DNA of 64,000 bases. It comes from Symbiodinium natans (lineage: Eukaryota > Sar > Dinophyceae > Suessiales > Symbiodiniaceae). Under the pieces are notes generated by a model. That model searched no databases and was not told where the DNA came from. It was given only the letters and a program-made list of their open reading frames with translations. The translations under genes and the position numbers were made by a program. The stretch lies in assembly GCA_905221605.1 (NCBI GenBank), contig CAJNDS010000557.1:1464579-1528578 (forward strand). The letters run 5' to 3'. Shown here piece after piece: positions 1 through 9,820 of this stretch (the first letter of the stretch is position 1; each line of letters begins with the position of its first letter).

Positions 1-784
1 AAGTTCGGTCCTGTTGCGTGCTGCCTTGACTTGTGAGATTTGTAAGTCTCCCAGATGGCAAGATTTGTAAAACTATCCGGGGTGGCAGATTCTTTGTTGA
101 CAAACACTTCTCCTCGCAGAGACAAAAGAGGGAAGAGCCAATCCGAGTCTTATCCCAACATCGTCGTACTCGAGTGGGACCCCTAGACCGAAACGAAACC
201 TACCCTTTCTTCGGCTTTGGAGTCCCTGAAACACCCCTGTAAACCAAAAAGGCCGGCCTTACTGCTTGGTTACTCTTGGGTCTGTAACCCAAGCTTCCAA
301 AGTACTCCCACTAATTCCCTAAGGTTCCCTAGGTACCTACCCCCCTCCCTTACGGACCCTATAATTACCCTAATTATCAAGGTCCGTAAACCCTAATATA
401 TGGAAGAAGTCAAAACTTCCCTGACGCTCTCGAAAAGGAAACCGACCTCGCTGAGCCCGCAGAGAGTCTTGGACGGTCCATGTTGACCTTTTTGCTTTAG
501 TCAGACCTGGGTTTTGGGTTTACTGTTTAGGGTTTAGGACTAGGCGAAAACCGATGTTGGAACCGGGCCGGGGGGGGGGGGGGGCCTAAAAAAGCAAACT
601 GCAGCAGGCGACTGCCCCCCCCCCCCCAGATTTGGGAGGGAAATCGAAGATAGGGTCCAGTGCCTTAGAGCAGACAGGATCACTAACCGTAAACCTTTGA
701 AACCCTAAAACCCCGGATTATGCCCGAAGCCCGTTTGCTCCAGGAAGTTTAGGATTCAGGTTTAGGGTGTCTAAGCACCTAGAA
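1..784. other. Non-coding stretch, no exon seen
   Basis: I find no convincing coding segment here. It holds scattered degenerate CCCTAA/TTTAGGG-like words, a G run at about 570-584 and a C run at about 615-627. A 69-codon open frame at 33-242 has no splice context and no recognisable protein features. Confidence 0.5.
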
Positions 785-882
785 CCTCGGACCCTAAACC
801 CTAAACCCCAAACCCCAAACCCCAAACCCCAAACCCCAAACCCCAAACCCTAAACCCTAAACCCTAAACCCTAAACCCAAAC
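785..882 (-). repeat. CCCTAAA-type array
   Basis: Tandem CCCTAAA and CCCCAAA units, C-rich on the + strand. It lies immediately upstream of the candidate exon at 909 and would form the pyrimidine-rich 3' end of the preceding intron. Confidence 0.95.
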
Positions 883-908
883 CCTCGACCCAATCCACGC
901 GAGCTCAG

Positions 909-988
909 CCGAGGCTTGCCGTAGCTGGCCTGCTCCTCCTTGCCAAGGACGAGGCCGAGGCCGATGCGCAAAGTGGCCTGGCAAGAGC
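909..988 (+). CDS. Candidate internal exon, unrecognised protein
   Basis: The open frame reads PRLAVAGLLLLAKDEAEADA and onward, starting right after an AG acceptor (ctcag) and running to a TTTAGGG array. Codons mostly end in G or C. Arrays flank it in the usual order, C-rich upstream and G-rich downstream. The protein is not recognised, and the 3' end is uncertain by a few bases because the donor lies at the repeat edge. Confidence 0.5.
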
Positions 989-989
989 T

Positions 990-1115
990 AGGGTTTAGGG
1001 TTTAGGGTTTAGGGTTGAGGGTTTAGGGTTTACGGTTTAGGGTTTAGGGTTTAGGGTTTTTTGGTTTAGGGTTTATAGGGTTTATAGGGTTTATAGGGTT
1101 TATAAGGGTTAGGGT
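990..1115 (+). repeat. TTTAGGG-type array, partly degenerate
   Basis: Tandem TTTAGGG units passing into TTTATAGGG variants (about 1065-1105). It directly follows the candidate exon at 909-988. Confidence 0.95.
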
Positions 1116-1453
1116 TTTGGGGTTTTGGGGTTAGGTTTGTTTAGGGGTTCTTAGGTTCATAGGTTTGTTTGGGTTATTGTGGCTTATAAGGGAAGAATGG
1201 TTGTGGGCTTTGGGGGGCTTCAGGGTTTAGATCTTTAGGACAGAGGGTCCGGGTTTGGGGCTTAGAAGTTTGGGGGCTTCGGTGTTTAGATCTTTAGGGC
1301 ATAGGTTCCGGGGTTTAGGGCCCAAGCAATGTTATAAGATTTGCTGTGTAGGGTTGTGATGTGCCGCCAGACTCCTACAAGTCGGGGCATGTCACTAGAA
1401 CCCGATTGCATGCCTTAAAGCCCTGAGCCCAAAATGTCCGTTTCTATTCCGCG

Positions 1454-1487
<34 letters not shown>
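1454..1487. repeat. Poly-C run of about 34 bases
   Basis: Uninterrupted C homopolymer in a non-coding stretch. Similar C or G runs recur through the window and may be assembly-sensitive. Confidence 0.95.
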
Positions 1488-1489
<2 letters not shown>

Positions 1490-1550
1490 AAAGCCCATAA
1501 GCCCTGAAAATGCGAACCCATAAAGCCTCAAAACCCTAAAACACAAGCAG

Positions 1551-1706
1551 CCCCTATACCCTTAAACCCTTACACCCTTAAACCCTTAAACCCTGAAACC
1601 CTTAAACCCTTAAACCCTTAAACCCTTAAACCCTTAAACCCTTAAACCCTTAAACCCTTAAACCCTTAAACCCTTAAACCCTTAAACCCTAAACCCTAAA
1701 CCCTAC
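1551..1706 (-). repeat. Homogenised CCCTTAAA (8-base) array
   Basis: About 15 units of the variant CCCTTAAA, returning to CCCTAAA at the right edge next to the exon at 1717. A whole array of one variant indicates local amplification after the variant arose. Confidence 0.95.
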
Positions 1707-1716
1707 AACTCCCCAG

Positions 1717-1811
1717 GCTGCCAAGCCGCCGGGCGCCTTCTGCGGGATGCGCTGGGCGGCGCCGTTGAGGCGGCTGCGCGGCTGCACGGTTTCGAGGGCC
1801 TCTTTGAACAG
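1717..1811 (+). CDS. Candidate internal exon, unrecognised protein
   Basis: An acceptor (ctccccag) is followed by a frame reading CQAAGRLLRDALGGAVEAAA and ending LHGFEGLFEQ, 31 codons with strong GC3 bias. It ends exactly CAG followed by GTTTAGGG, so the first repeat unit would supply the GT donor. A C-rich array lies upstream and a G-rich array downstream. The composition looks like an amphipathic helix; the family is not recognised. Confidence 0.65.
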
Positions 1812-1881
1812 GTTTAGGGTTTAGGGTTTAGGGTTTTAGGGTTTAGGGTTTAGGGTTGAGGGTTGAGGGTTGAGGGTTTAT
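1812..1881 (+). repeat. TTTAGGG array abutting an exon
   Basis: Tandem TTTAGGG/TTGAGGG units starting at the exact 3' edge of the exon at 1717-1811. Confidence 0.95.
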
Positions 1882-2325
1882 TAGGGACTTTTGTAGGGGC
1901 TTTTTGGTGTGTTAATGGGGCTTTCTAGGGGTATTCTAGAATTGGGGCTTTACGGGTTTTGGGGCTTCAGGACTTTACTGGAGGTTTTGGTCTAGGAATT
2001 ACGTTCAGTCGAGTCGTGTGTGGGGTTCTGGGCTTAGGGTGGTTTGGGGTTCGCAGTATAGGTCGGTTTTGAGATCCGGGATATTTAGGGTTTAGTGGTT
2101 GGGGCTTCTGAGGGTCTAGCTGGTAGGTTTAGGGTTTTGTTTCGTTAATGGATGGGGTTTGGAGTTGCACAAGGCTGCAGTCTTTTGGGTTTTCTGGTGT
2201 TTTGGGGTTGAGGGCTCATTCGTAGTCCCAAGCCCTACAAAGGTTTGCAAGAGAGACCAACAGGCATGGAGGCAAGAAACGTGAAACGCTGCGCAGACGA
2301 GCTTCAACCCATGCAAGCTGAGATG

Positions 2326-2381
2326 CTAAACCCTAAACCCTAAACCCTAAACCCTAAACCCTAAACCCTAAACCCTAAACT
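2326..2381 (-). repeat. CCCTAAA array
   Basis: About eight perfect CCCTAAA units upstream of the long candidate exon at 2450. Confidence 0.95.
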
Positions 2382-2449
2382 TGCACGCTGGTGTCCCCCG
2401 ACCACCGAACCCCTAAACTACCTTCACTTTCACTCCAAATCCTTGCCAG

Positions 2450-2943
2450 CTTGGAGCAACAACGATTCCCTGTTGGCGCAGCGAATCGAGGGGATGTGCC
2501 AACTTGCCGTTTCTCTGTCGCAAGCAGACAGCTTGCTGCGCGAGATCCCCTTTGATGCAGATGACAACGTCCTTCTGGAGGAGCCGCCGATGGACCCGGA
2601 TGTACCTGAGGCGCAAGAACTTCCGGAAACACACTTCTGGGATTCAAGCCTGGAGGCGGAAACCTTTGGTCTCATCCTGCCAGAAGATGTTCATTTGCGA
2701 ATCCTGACTGAGCAATGGTCCGAGGCTCTTGCAGCTGGATGCAAATGGGTCGAGACCCAGCGATACCGCAGGAACAATATGAACATGCTCAAGTTTGTCA
2801 AGGATGGCTGCTGGTTGGTCTTCGGTTCCAAAGAACGACTGCATGGTATTGCGGTCTTGGATGCTCCAGTGCATCGCGCCTGCGCTGACATTGGTACTAG
2901 CGGTGTCTTGGATTCTGTGGCACCGCAGTTCCACGAGCCCTTG
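2450..2943 (+). CDS. Longest candidate exon, unrecognised acidic protein
   Basis: An acceptor (ccttgccag) is followed by about 160 codons without a stop. The product is acidic at first (DADDNVLLEE, PPMDPDVPEAQELPE), then mixed (FGLILPEDVHLRILTEQWSE, NMNMLKFVKDGCWLVFGSKE). I recognise no domain. Unlike most exons it is followed by a C-rich array, and the frame closes at a TAA formed by the first CCCTAAA unit. It could thus be a terminal exon, or its donor lies earlier. No initiator ATG is implied; the open frame enters through the acceptor. Confidence 0.7.
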
Positions 2944-2944
2944 C

Positions 2945-3078
2945 TTAAACCCTAAACCCTAAACCCTAAACCCTCAACCCTAAACCCAAACCCCTAAACC
3001 CTAAGCCCTAAACCCTAAACCCCAAACCCTAAACCCCAAACCCCAAACCCCTAAACCTCACACCCCCAAACCCTAAAT
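2945..3078 (-). repeat. CCCTAAA array with CCCCAAA variants
   Basis: C-rich array directly after the long exon and before the next candidate exon. This is an exception to the usual G-rich downstream flank. Confidence 0.95.
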
Positions 3079-3081
3079 CCG

Positions 3082-3172
3082 ATTGCTACATCCGATCCCT
3101 TGGACGCCCTGGAAGAGCAGGTTACAGTAGGGCCTCAAGCCCCTCCGCCTTCACTCTGCATCCCGAAGCCGA
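3082..3172 (+). CDS. Weak candidate exon
   Basis: An open frame in a repeat-free island reads SDPLDALEEQVTVGPQAPPP. It is flanked by C-rich arrays on both sides, no clear acceptor precedes it, and the family is not recognised. Confidence 0.35.
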
Positions 3173-3492
3173 ACCCTAAACCCTGAACCCTAAACCCTAA
3201 ACCGTAAACCCTAAACCCGAAAACCCTAAACCCTAAATCCTAAACCCTCGCCCTAAACCCTAAACCCTGAACCCCCTGTTAGCTTCGACAGGTCAGTTTC
3301 CTAGACGAGGGTCTTTGTTCTTATGTGCTCAACTACCAACACCTTATGCCTTAATACCCTAAACCCCAAGACCCCAAATCCCAAAACCCTAAACCCGACC
3401 CTCAAGCCCGACACCCCGAAACCCCAAAGCCGAACACACCTAGACGCCAAAGCGCAGGAGCTCTATCCTGAAGCCCCCAACACCCTGCACAA

Positions 3493-3570
3493 ACCCTGAA
3501 CCCTGAACTCTAAACCCTCCTAAACCCTAAACCCTAAACCCTAAACCCTAAACCCTAAACCCTAAAGGCC
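3493..3570 (-). repeat. CCCTAAA array
   Basis: Perfect CCCTAAA units upstream of the exon at 3596. Confidence 0.95.
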
Positions 3571-3595
3571 CAAACCCCAAAAAAGCGATACCCAG

Positions 3596-3655
3596 GATTC
3601 CGACTGGCCGCTTATCACGCTGGCGGCCCTGGGCATCCGACCCTTTTGCCTTGTA
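3596..3655 (+). CDS. Candidate internal exon
   Basis: Acceptor acccag, then a frame reading DSDWPLITLAALGIRPFCLV, up to a TTTAGGG array. GC-ending codons and C-array/exon/G-array order support it. The family is not recognised. Confidence 0.55.
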
Positions 3656-3657
3656 GG

Positions 3658-3745
3658 GATTTAGGGTTTAGGGTTTAGGGTTTAGGGTTTAGGGTTTAGG
3701 GTTTAGGGTTTAGGGTTTAGGGTTTAGGGTTTAGGGTTTAGGGGT
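3658..3745 (+). repeat. TTTAGGG array
   Basis: Twelve or so perfect TTTAGGG units immediately downstream of the exon at 3596-3655. Confidence 0.97.
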
Positions 3746-4351
3746 TGCGTTTTTGGCATTTAGGGATTCAGGAATCATGGACTTCAGGATTTAGGGTTTA
3801 GGGATGTCGGGTTCAGGGTTTCGGGCTTTAGGGTTTGCAGGCGTTAGGGTCTGTTGGTTCGAAGGTTTACAAGGTGCTGGGGCTTGTAAGTTTTAGATGC
3901 CGAAACCCTGCACCCTTTATGGCACTTTTTGTTTTGTTCTGCCTGTGGCTCTGCAGCGTTTAGGGTTTAGGGTTATTAGGAGGAAAGGTGTAGAATGGTG
4001 AGGGCTGCAATATCTTCGGAGGCTTCAGGATATATTCGTCAAGGGCCCAGGAAGGGATCAAAGAGAAAAGACTGTCCACATGGGTTTTGACTTTGGTTTT
4101 CGGGCGTAGAGATTTGTCAAGCCTGCACTCAGGGTATTCCAGATCCCGACGGTGCTGTTCTTTCTCTCCCTCCAAGCCGGTTTAGAACCTAAATTCATGC
4201 TTGCTCTTTCTACGGGCATGTAGATACTGGATGTTGCAATGACTCACAAAGCAAAGCGGCCTGTCTTTTGTAGTGGCGAAGCCCAGAACCATAGAGCCCT
4301 ACAATCAACAAGAATGTTCCTTCAAAGCTCCGGACCCCCAAGGCCCCCTAT

Positions 4352-4455
4352 GCTCCTAAGCCCCTAAGCCCCTAAGCCCCTAAGCCCCTAAGCCCCTAAG
4401 CCCCTAAGCCCCTAAGCCCCTAAGCCCCTAAGCCCAAACCCTAAACCCTAAACCC
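4352..4455 (-). repeat. Homogenised CCCCTAAG (9-base) array
   Basis: Nine or more units of CTAAGCCCC ending in standard CCCTAAA units. Another locally amplified variant of the telomere-like unit. Confidence 0.95.
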
Positions 4456-4587
4456 TCCAGTCCCTGTAACTTGAGATCATTAAGAAATCATCCAAAACAG
4501 AAACTCCTCGAAACTTCCCCGGACCTGAACCCGTAAGCATTTCAGTCAAACCTAAACCCTAAACCCTAAACCCTAAACCGCTCTCAG

Positions 4588-4731
4588 GCTTTCAGCTTAC
4601 CGGCTCTGGCCTCGAAGCGCTCGAGCTTCGGCTCTTACGGCGCTTGCTGAGTTCACAGGATCGGTTTCGTCACTTTACGGTGCGAACTTTCGCCGACGTG
4701 TTGCGAGAAAGTGAAAAGGCCTGCAGTTCAG
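4588..4731 (+). CDS. Candidate internal exon, unrecognised protein
   Basis: An acceptor (ctctcag) is followed by 48 codons reading GFQLTGSGLEALELRLLRRL then RTFADVLRESEKACS. High GC3. It probably ends TTCAG before GCATTAGGG, a GC-type donor. CCCTAAA units precede it and TTTAGGG units follow. It looks like a helical, charged segment; the family is unknown. Confidence 0.65.
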
Positions 4732-4779
4732 GCATTAGGGTTTAGGGTTTGGGGTTTGGGGTTTAGGGTTTAGGGTTTA

Positions 4780-6110
4780 GGGCTTCTTGAGGTCCACGAG
4801 TCTAAGGGTACCCTTCATGATCTTCAGGGCATCTGAATGCAAGGGTACTGGCAGAGGCCGGGGGGGGGGAAATAGGTAGGGTCTGAAGGCTTATAGGGTT
4901 CAAGTGTTTTTAGCTGTGCTGAGCTTCATGAGCCCGGAAAACCGGCGCGATACAGCCAGCAAAGCCCTTGAACCCAAAACTGTACACTGGTAGTTTCAAC
5001 CCTTGAACACTCCGCAGCTTGAAGCCCAGTAAACCCTCAAGTCACTTGAAGACATCCAGCGTCGGTCTTTATCCCAGAAGGCGACCCAGTACCTAGGTAG
5101 GCCCGTGGGATATTATTGATTTTCCCTTTTGTTGAAGAGGATCATATTTATGCACATTTTTCAGAGGAGTTTAAGGGCCATCCTAGTACAAACGCTTCAG
5201 ACAAACCGTTCTCTCCGAAACCTCCCGAGTCTGAAGGGGCGTTTGGGCTTCAATTTCTCAGGGTTCGAACAAAGGTAAGCCTAGGGTTTAGGGTATAGGG
5301 CTTCTAGGAGTCAAGCTCCTATAACCTCCTCACTACTTGAGATCTGCACCGCCGCCTTCCTGCTTAAAGGTCACATGGAAAAAGGTAAGTATTGGCATAG
5401 TTTCGTGTGGCAAGCCACCTCAATGATGTTCAAGCTTACGATGGTTTTGCTCCAACTTTTAGCCTTAGCCCCAGTCTCTCAGCCGCATTGCGCACGCAGA
5501 GCCCGTAAGAGATGAACAACGCAGACTCATCCAGACCACATAGAGGGATGAGAGCACAAGGTCAGCAATGAAGCCTTTGGCCTTAGGCTCGTGACTTACA
5601 GCGAGGCCTGCTGGGCAAGGAAGAGCACGTCCACCCTCCGACACAATCTCAGGGACTTCCTCTCAGGTTGAAGGCTTTTGGGAGCTTCGATGTTGCGCAC
5701 CCCATCATGGCCTGTAGGGAAGAACAGACATTCCAGACATTCTGTGCCATTTTGGGGGCTTGACTGGCGAGCACCCCCCCCCCCCCCCCTTTGCAAACTG
5801 GTCGCAGTGGACAACCTGTGAAAACCCTGACGGCCTAAGCCCACATTTCCTTCTTTCTAGGTCTGACCCAAAAAATCCCACTGGTGCACCCTTGCGGTGC
5901 AACAGGAGCGGTGCCTTTTTGGACCTCGGCTCCTGACAAACCTGGCTGAACGAAAATTGACTTCAAGCCCCTCTGACACAACCCCTGGTGATGCCCCAAA
6001 TGACTTCAGAAAGTGCCTCTTCTGGCCCTTTCACCCTAAACCTTAAACCCTATGAAACCCCAAACCCTGAGCCCTTAGCCTGAAATCCCGAAGATTCCAT
6101 CTTTCAATCT
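4780..6110. other. Long non-coding stretch
   Basis: No convincing exon. It contains a copy of a dispersed repeat at 5113-5190 and a poly-C run near 5774-5789. Few telomere-like units occur (4735-4780, 5280-5300, 6030-6080). Open frames here (for example 5596-5844 minus) lack splice context and cross the C run. Confidence 0.4.
5113..5190 (+). repeat. Dispersed repeat family E, copy 1
   Basis: Shares a block resembling GAGGATCATATT, TTTTTCAGAGG and AAGGGCCATCCTAG with 48037-48155 and 62697-62785. No coding sense and no clear terminal repeats. It may be a decayed mobile element. Confidence 0.6.
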
Positions 6111-6117
6111 TGCGCAG

Positions 6118-6215
6118 GTATGAAGCCGGCTGCACAGGATGCTGATTCGGGCGCGCCGTGGCCGAATGTGGGCACCTCCCTAACTTCAGCCAGCCCTCTT
6201 GAAAATATCCTCAAC
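6118..6215 (+). CDS. Candidate exon with possible start codon
   Basis: Acceptor gcgcag, then GT and an ATG-led frame of 32 codons, MKPAAQDADSGAPWPNVGTS to PLENILN, ending at a GTAGGG donor. The frame is closed upstream, so the ATG at 6120 could be the initiator of a gene whose 5' exon end was made by trans-splicing, or this is an internal exon. Hydrophilic, unstructured-looking N terminus. It precedes the membrane-protein exons. Confidence 0.55.
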
Positions 6216-6385
6216 GTAGGGGTTAGGGTTCAGGGTTTAGGGTTTGGGGTTTAGAGAGGTGCCGTCAACTCTTCGCTGATACGCACTTTCCTTCGAAAGC
6301 CCTAAACTCCCTAAGACCGCCTCCATAAGCGCCAGCCCACAACCTTAAACCCTCATGAGCCCATCAATCCCAGCCCAGATGATTG

Positions 6386-6490
6386 TTTAGGGTGCATTAT
6401 TTAATTCTAAATAATTATTATAAGTAATTAGATTTGGTATTGATAAGAATCTTTTATGGTTAAAATAAATTATAATAACGAAAGAGATTA
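6386..6490. other. AT-rich island
   Basis: About 100 bases of strongly AT-rich DNA (for example attatttaattctaaataa) in otherwise GC-balanced, repeat-rich surroundings. It does not code and has no clear terminal repeats. Confidence 0.7.
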
Positions 6491-7104
6491 GGGAGTTCAG
6501 GGGAAGAGTTCTGCCATCAGCTCAGGTGAAGCGGCTGATACGCATCTGCCGGGGCCTTTTGGGAGTCGGGTCTGATCGACTTCGAGCGCTAGGGTGTCAG
6601 AAAGGCTTTTGGGGTGTCGCCAGGTGCCGAAGCGTTCAAGCAGACGGTTGCTAAATCAGAAAGTGCCCCTGCACGTCGTGCACATGCTTACTAGAGAAGG
6701 GATTCGACGAGGCTGCAACCCCAAATCCTACAACCCCCTAACCCCCGTCCCTGTCCGAAGCGGTGTGAGTGCTTGCAGACAGGTCTCGCGCAGCAGGCAT
6801 CCTCTCTCTATTTTTTGTTTTTAACTTTTTAACCCCAAACCCTAAACCCTAAACCCTAAACTCTCTCTATGTTTAAACCCCCGGCTCAGGTCTCAACCTT
6901 GGCGTGCGCGTGAACAAAGCCTTTCTTCTGCTCACCAAGCGCCCGGGCAGCAGCGGCTGCAGGAACCCTGAAAACCCTAAGCTCTCTGTTCCCCTGCACC
7001 CTAAGGTTTTGGGGTATAGAGGTTTAAGGCTTATAGAGCCTTCTTGCAGCGGCAGTTCCCTGAGTGCTTTGTTGACTTCCACATCGGCCTCAAGCCATGT
7101 GGGT

Positions 7105-7190
7105 TTAGGGTTTGGGGTTTAGGGGTTTAGGGTTTAGGGTTTAGGGTTAGGGTTTAGGGTTTTGGGTTTTGGGTTTTGGGTTTAGGGTTT
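7105..7190 (+). repeat. TTTAGGG array
   Basis: TTTAGGG with TTTTGGG variants. Confidence 0.9.
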
Positions 7191-7232
7191 TGCTAATGAC
7201 CCAAGTGAACCCGAAACCCGACAACCCCACAG

Positions 7233-7302
7233 GTGTCTGCAGACCCTGCTGCTGCCGCAGCTGAGTTCCTACCAGCGCCTCTTCAAGCACTACGGGTCCT
7301 TT
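7233..7302 (+). CDS. Candidate exon, membrane-protein gene
   Basis: Acceptor ccccacag, then a frame reading CLQTLLLPQLSSYQRLFKHY. A second frame is also open, but this one has far more G/C-ending codons. It is the first of a run of exons with long hydrophobic stretches on the same strand. The 3' end is uncertain. Confidence 0.5.
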
Positions 7303-7375
7303 TGGGGTGTTTCTTGGGCTTAGGGTTTAGGGGGGAGATGGAGACTTGGGGGTGACGGGATTGAGGCTTGGGAGT

Positions 7376-7425
7376 TTAGGGTTTAGGGTTTAGGGTTTAG
7401 GGTTTAGGGTTTAGGGTTTAGGGAT
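7376..7425 (+). repeat. TTTAGGG array
   Basis: Perfect TTTAGGG units. Confidence 0.95.
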
Positions 7426-7558
7426 GAAGATCCTGCATCTCGGAGGTTCGACGCAGGGGTTGATTTGTTGACCAGCGTGGCACCCTCCCCCTGTTGCCAA
7501 CTTCGACGTCAGAGACTCCAGGGCTTGGCAGCTGAGAGATCGGCTTTCAGATGCTTAG

Positions 7559-7624
7559 AGTTTAGGGTTTAGGGTTTAGGGTTTAGGGTCTAGGGTTTAG
7601 GGTTTAGGGTTTAGGGTTTAGGGC
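7559..7624 (+). repeat. TTTAGGG array
   Basis: Nearly perfect TTTAGGG units, about 85 bases left of a MITE-like element. Confidence 0.95.
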
Positions 7625-7710
7625 TTGTGGTTAAGGATAGATTTTGGGCTGCCAGTCTCTAAAGGTTTCGGAATAGGGCGTTCATCTTGAAGAGTATTGG
7701 GAGTTGTTTA

Positions 7711-7814
7711 GGATGTTCCCCCTTATGCTAACAGTCCTCAATAGGGATGAAAAAAATAAGGGGGGGGGGACTATAATCCCTATTAAGGACTGTTGTATGA
7801 GGGGGGAACATCCC
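7711..7814. mobile_element. MITE-like foldback, family A copy 1
   Basis: A 104-base element whose ends are imperfect inverted repeats of nearly 40 bases: left GGATGTTCCCCCTTATGCTA, right reading GGATGTTCCCCCCTCATACA on the other strand, both continuing into AACAGTCCT and ATAGGGAT. No coding capacity. Related copies lie at 26088-26174 and 49694-49767. A target duplication is not clear. Confidence 0.8.
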
Positions 7815-8114
7815 AAGGGATTGTCAACGTGGAAGGTACACGCAACACGGAAAGTTGACCTTTTGTCTTCTGGCAATGCAAATCACGTGGAGGAATTCCT
7901 TGCTTGGATTTAACCTTGCTGTCTGGCGCCAGGCTCTCTTAGCGCTACCATGCCACCCAACATTGTTGTTAGAGGATTTAGGGTTGAGGGTTTATGGTTT
8001 AGGGGAAACAAAAAAGGTTAGGGTTTGAGGATTCTTTGGTGTTTGAACACCCTGAAGCTACCAGAGCCCACCAGCAACCCAATGCACTCCTGGTTGCCAC
8101 CTGCCGCGTCTCAG

Positions 8115-8226
8115 GTACCGCGTGTATTTCATATACATCCTGCAGGCGCGCGCTGAGGGGTCCACAGCAAGCCAGAGAGAGAGAGAGAGCGAGCGAGCGA
8201 GAGAGTGCCAACAGGCCAAGCGCCAG
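8115..8226 (+). CDS. Candidate exon with RE-repeat tract
   Basis: Acceptor gcgtctcag, then a frame reading YRVYFIYILQARAEGSTASQ followed by an alternating Arg-Glu tract encoded by a GAGA/GAGC microsatellite and a basic tail. The hydrophobic YFIYIL fits a membrane segment followed by a charged cytoplasmic linker. Either CAACAG before GCCAAG (GC donor) or CGCCAG before GTTCGC could be the 3' end. Confidence 0.5.
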
Positions 8227-8508
8227 GTTCGCAGTAGGATGGGTTCTTGATCGAGATGACATGAGCCAAGACTCCGGCCTTTATCGTCGTATCCGACAGG
8301 ATCAAAGGACATCCCCCACACGAACCCCAGGTTCCAAGCAAGCGTAAGCTGAAACACGCAAATTCATCAGGGCAACTTGAAGAAACTCGAAGAGCCAGAC
8401 AAACTCGAAAGTGTTGCCTCATGAAGTACTGCGACAAGCCTTTCCATGAGCCCTCACATGCCTGGATAGCCCATCAAGAGTCCATGTTTTCTAGGTTTTT
8501 GCGTGGGC

Positions 8509-8528
8509 GGGGGGGGGGGGGGGGGGGG
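8509..8528. repeat. Poly-G run of about 20 bases
   Basis: Homopolymer G in non-coding DNA between candidate exons. Confidence 0.95.
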
Positions 8529-9011
8529 TTACCCAAGGGGTCATTGCGACATGAAGTGGGCTGACCTCTGAATCACAAAATGGCGTGCCCCACCCGCACT
8601 CATTCCGCAGCCTCGGAAACAGTAAACTGCGACATTAACCTGCATCTCCTGAAACCTAGACCCAAGCCTTCTGGAGAGAAAGACATGCGGGAGGTTTGGG
8701 TCTCTCTGTTCGTGTCACCAGCAGCTGCCATCAGCTAGGCAGCATACCTAACCGACGCACCCCACGAAACAAAGGCCACCCCGAAACCCATGCGAAACAA
8801 GGGTCAGATTCAAATTGCTGTATTGGTGATTGCAGATAGGGTTTCTTTTAACCATTGGTGAATGTATGCCCGCTTGTGGATACTACTCCTAATCCCTAAA
8901 ACCCGAAATCCGAAGACCTTCTAACCTTACCCCCCAAAACCCCTAAACCCCCCCGAAGACCCCTAAACCCTAAACCCTAAACCCTAAACCCCAAACCCCT
9001 GAAGCCACGTC

Positions 9012-9095
9012 CTCTACTTTTACGAGGTTCTGGGAAGTGACATCTTCCAGCTTCTGATTGCCAAGTGTGCCTTGGCATGGCAGCCCCCTATCCTA
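9012..9095 (+). CDS. Candidate exon, membrane-protein gene
   Basis: The frame reads LYFYEVLGSDIFQLLIAKCA then LAWQPP, with many C/G-ending codons. A CCCTAAA array lies just upstream and a TTTAGGG array follows at 9121. It is partly hydrophobic and fits a membrane-embedded region. Exon edges are not fixed. Confidence 0.55.
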
Positions 9096-9120
9096 ATAGG
9101 ATCCTAGAACTGTGCGTGTT

Positions 9121-9196
9121 GAGGTTTAGGGTTTATTGTTTAGGGTTTAGAGTTTAGGGTTTAGGGTTTAGGGTTTAGGGTTTAGGGTTTAGGGCA
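9121..9196 (+). repeat. TTTAGGG array
   Basis: Downstream flank of the exon at 9012. Confidence 0.95.
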
Positions 9197-9639
9197 AAGT
9201 GCTTAACGTTTAGAGTCTAGAGTTTAGGGCTTGGTTCGTTCTTCTGTTTTGGGAGGGGGCGGGCGGGAGAACTTGGGCCTTACAACCTTCTGAGCGCTCA
9301 TGTAGAACAACGCTCCGTTGTTGGTGGGGTTTGGGGCTGAGCACAGCGCCATCACGGGGTCTAGGGTAGAGGGCCTAGGGTCCGAGGATCAGAAGCCTTG
9401 CATGTGGGTGCAAAGTCGAATTATAACCACAGATACATGGTCTATTCTCTAAACTGTCCTCCCCCTTTTCAGGGTCAGGGTTTAGGGTTCGGCCCGCAGG
9501 CATTTGCCTTTTGCCGGCACCCGAAACCCGAAACCATCAATGTGGGATTGGCCCGTTTGGAACATGCTAAGCCCTATGCCCCGCACGCCGCATGAAGCCT
9601 CCTAGCCGTGCCTGGTGGGTCGGGAATGCTCAACCCTAA

Positions 9640-9748
9640 GCTCTATAAACCCCCTAAACCCTCAACCCTAAACCCTAAACCCTAAACCCCAAACCCTAAA
9701 CCCTAAACCCTAACTCTAAACCCCAAACCCTAAACCCTAAACCCTATG
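9640..9748 (-). repeat. CCCTAAA array
   Basis: Upstream flank of the membrane-helix exon at 9821. Confidence 0.95.
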
Positions 9749-9820
9749 CCATCCTTGAGCCTAAGCCCTAAACCAAAGTGGTGCATGGTTTTGGGCCTTG
9801 GACCTCAAGCCCCCTGAGGC

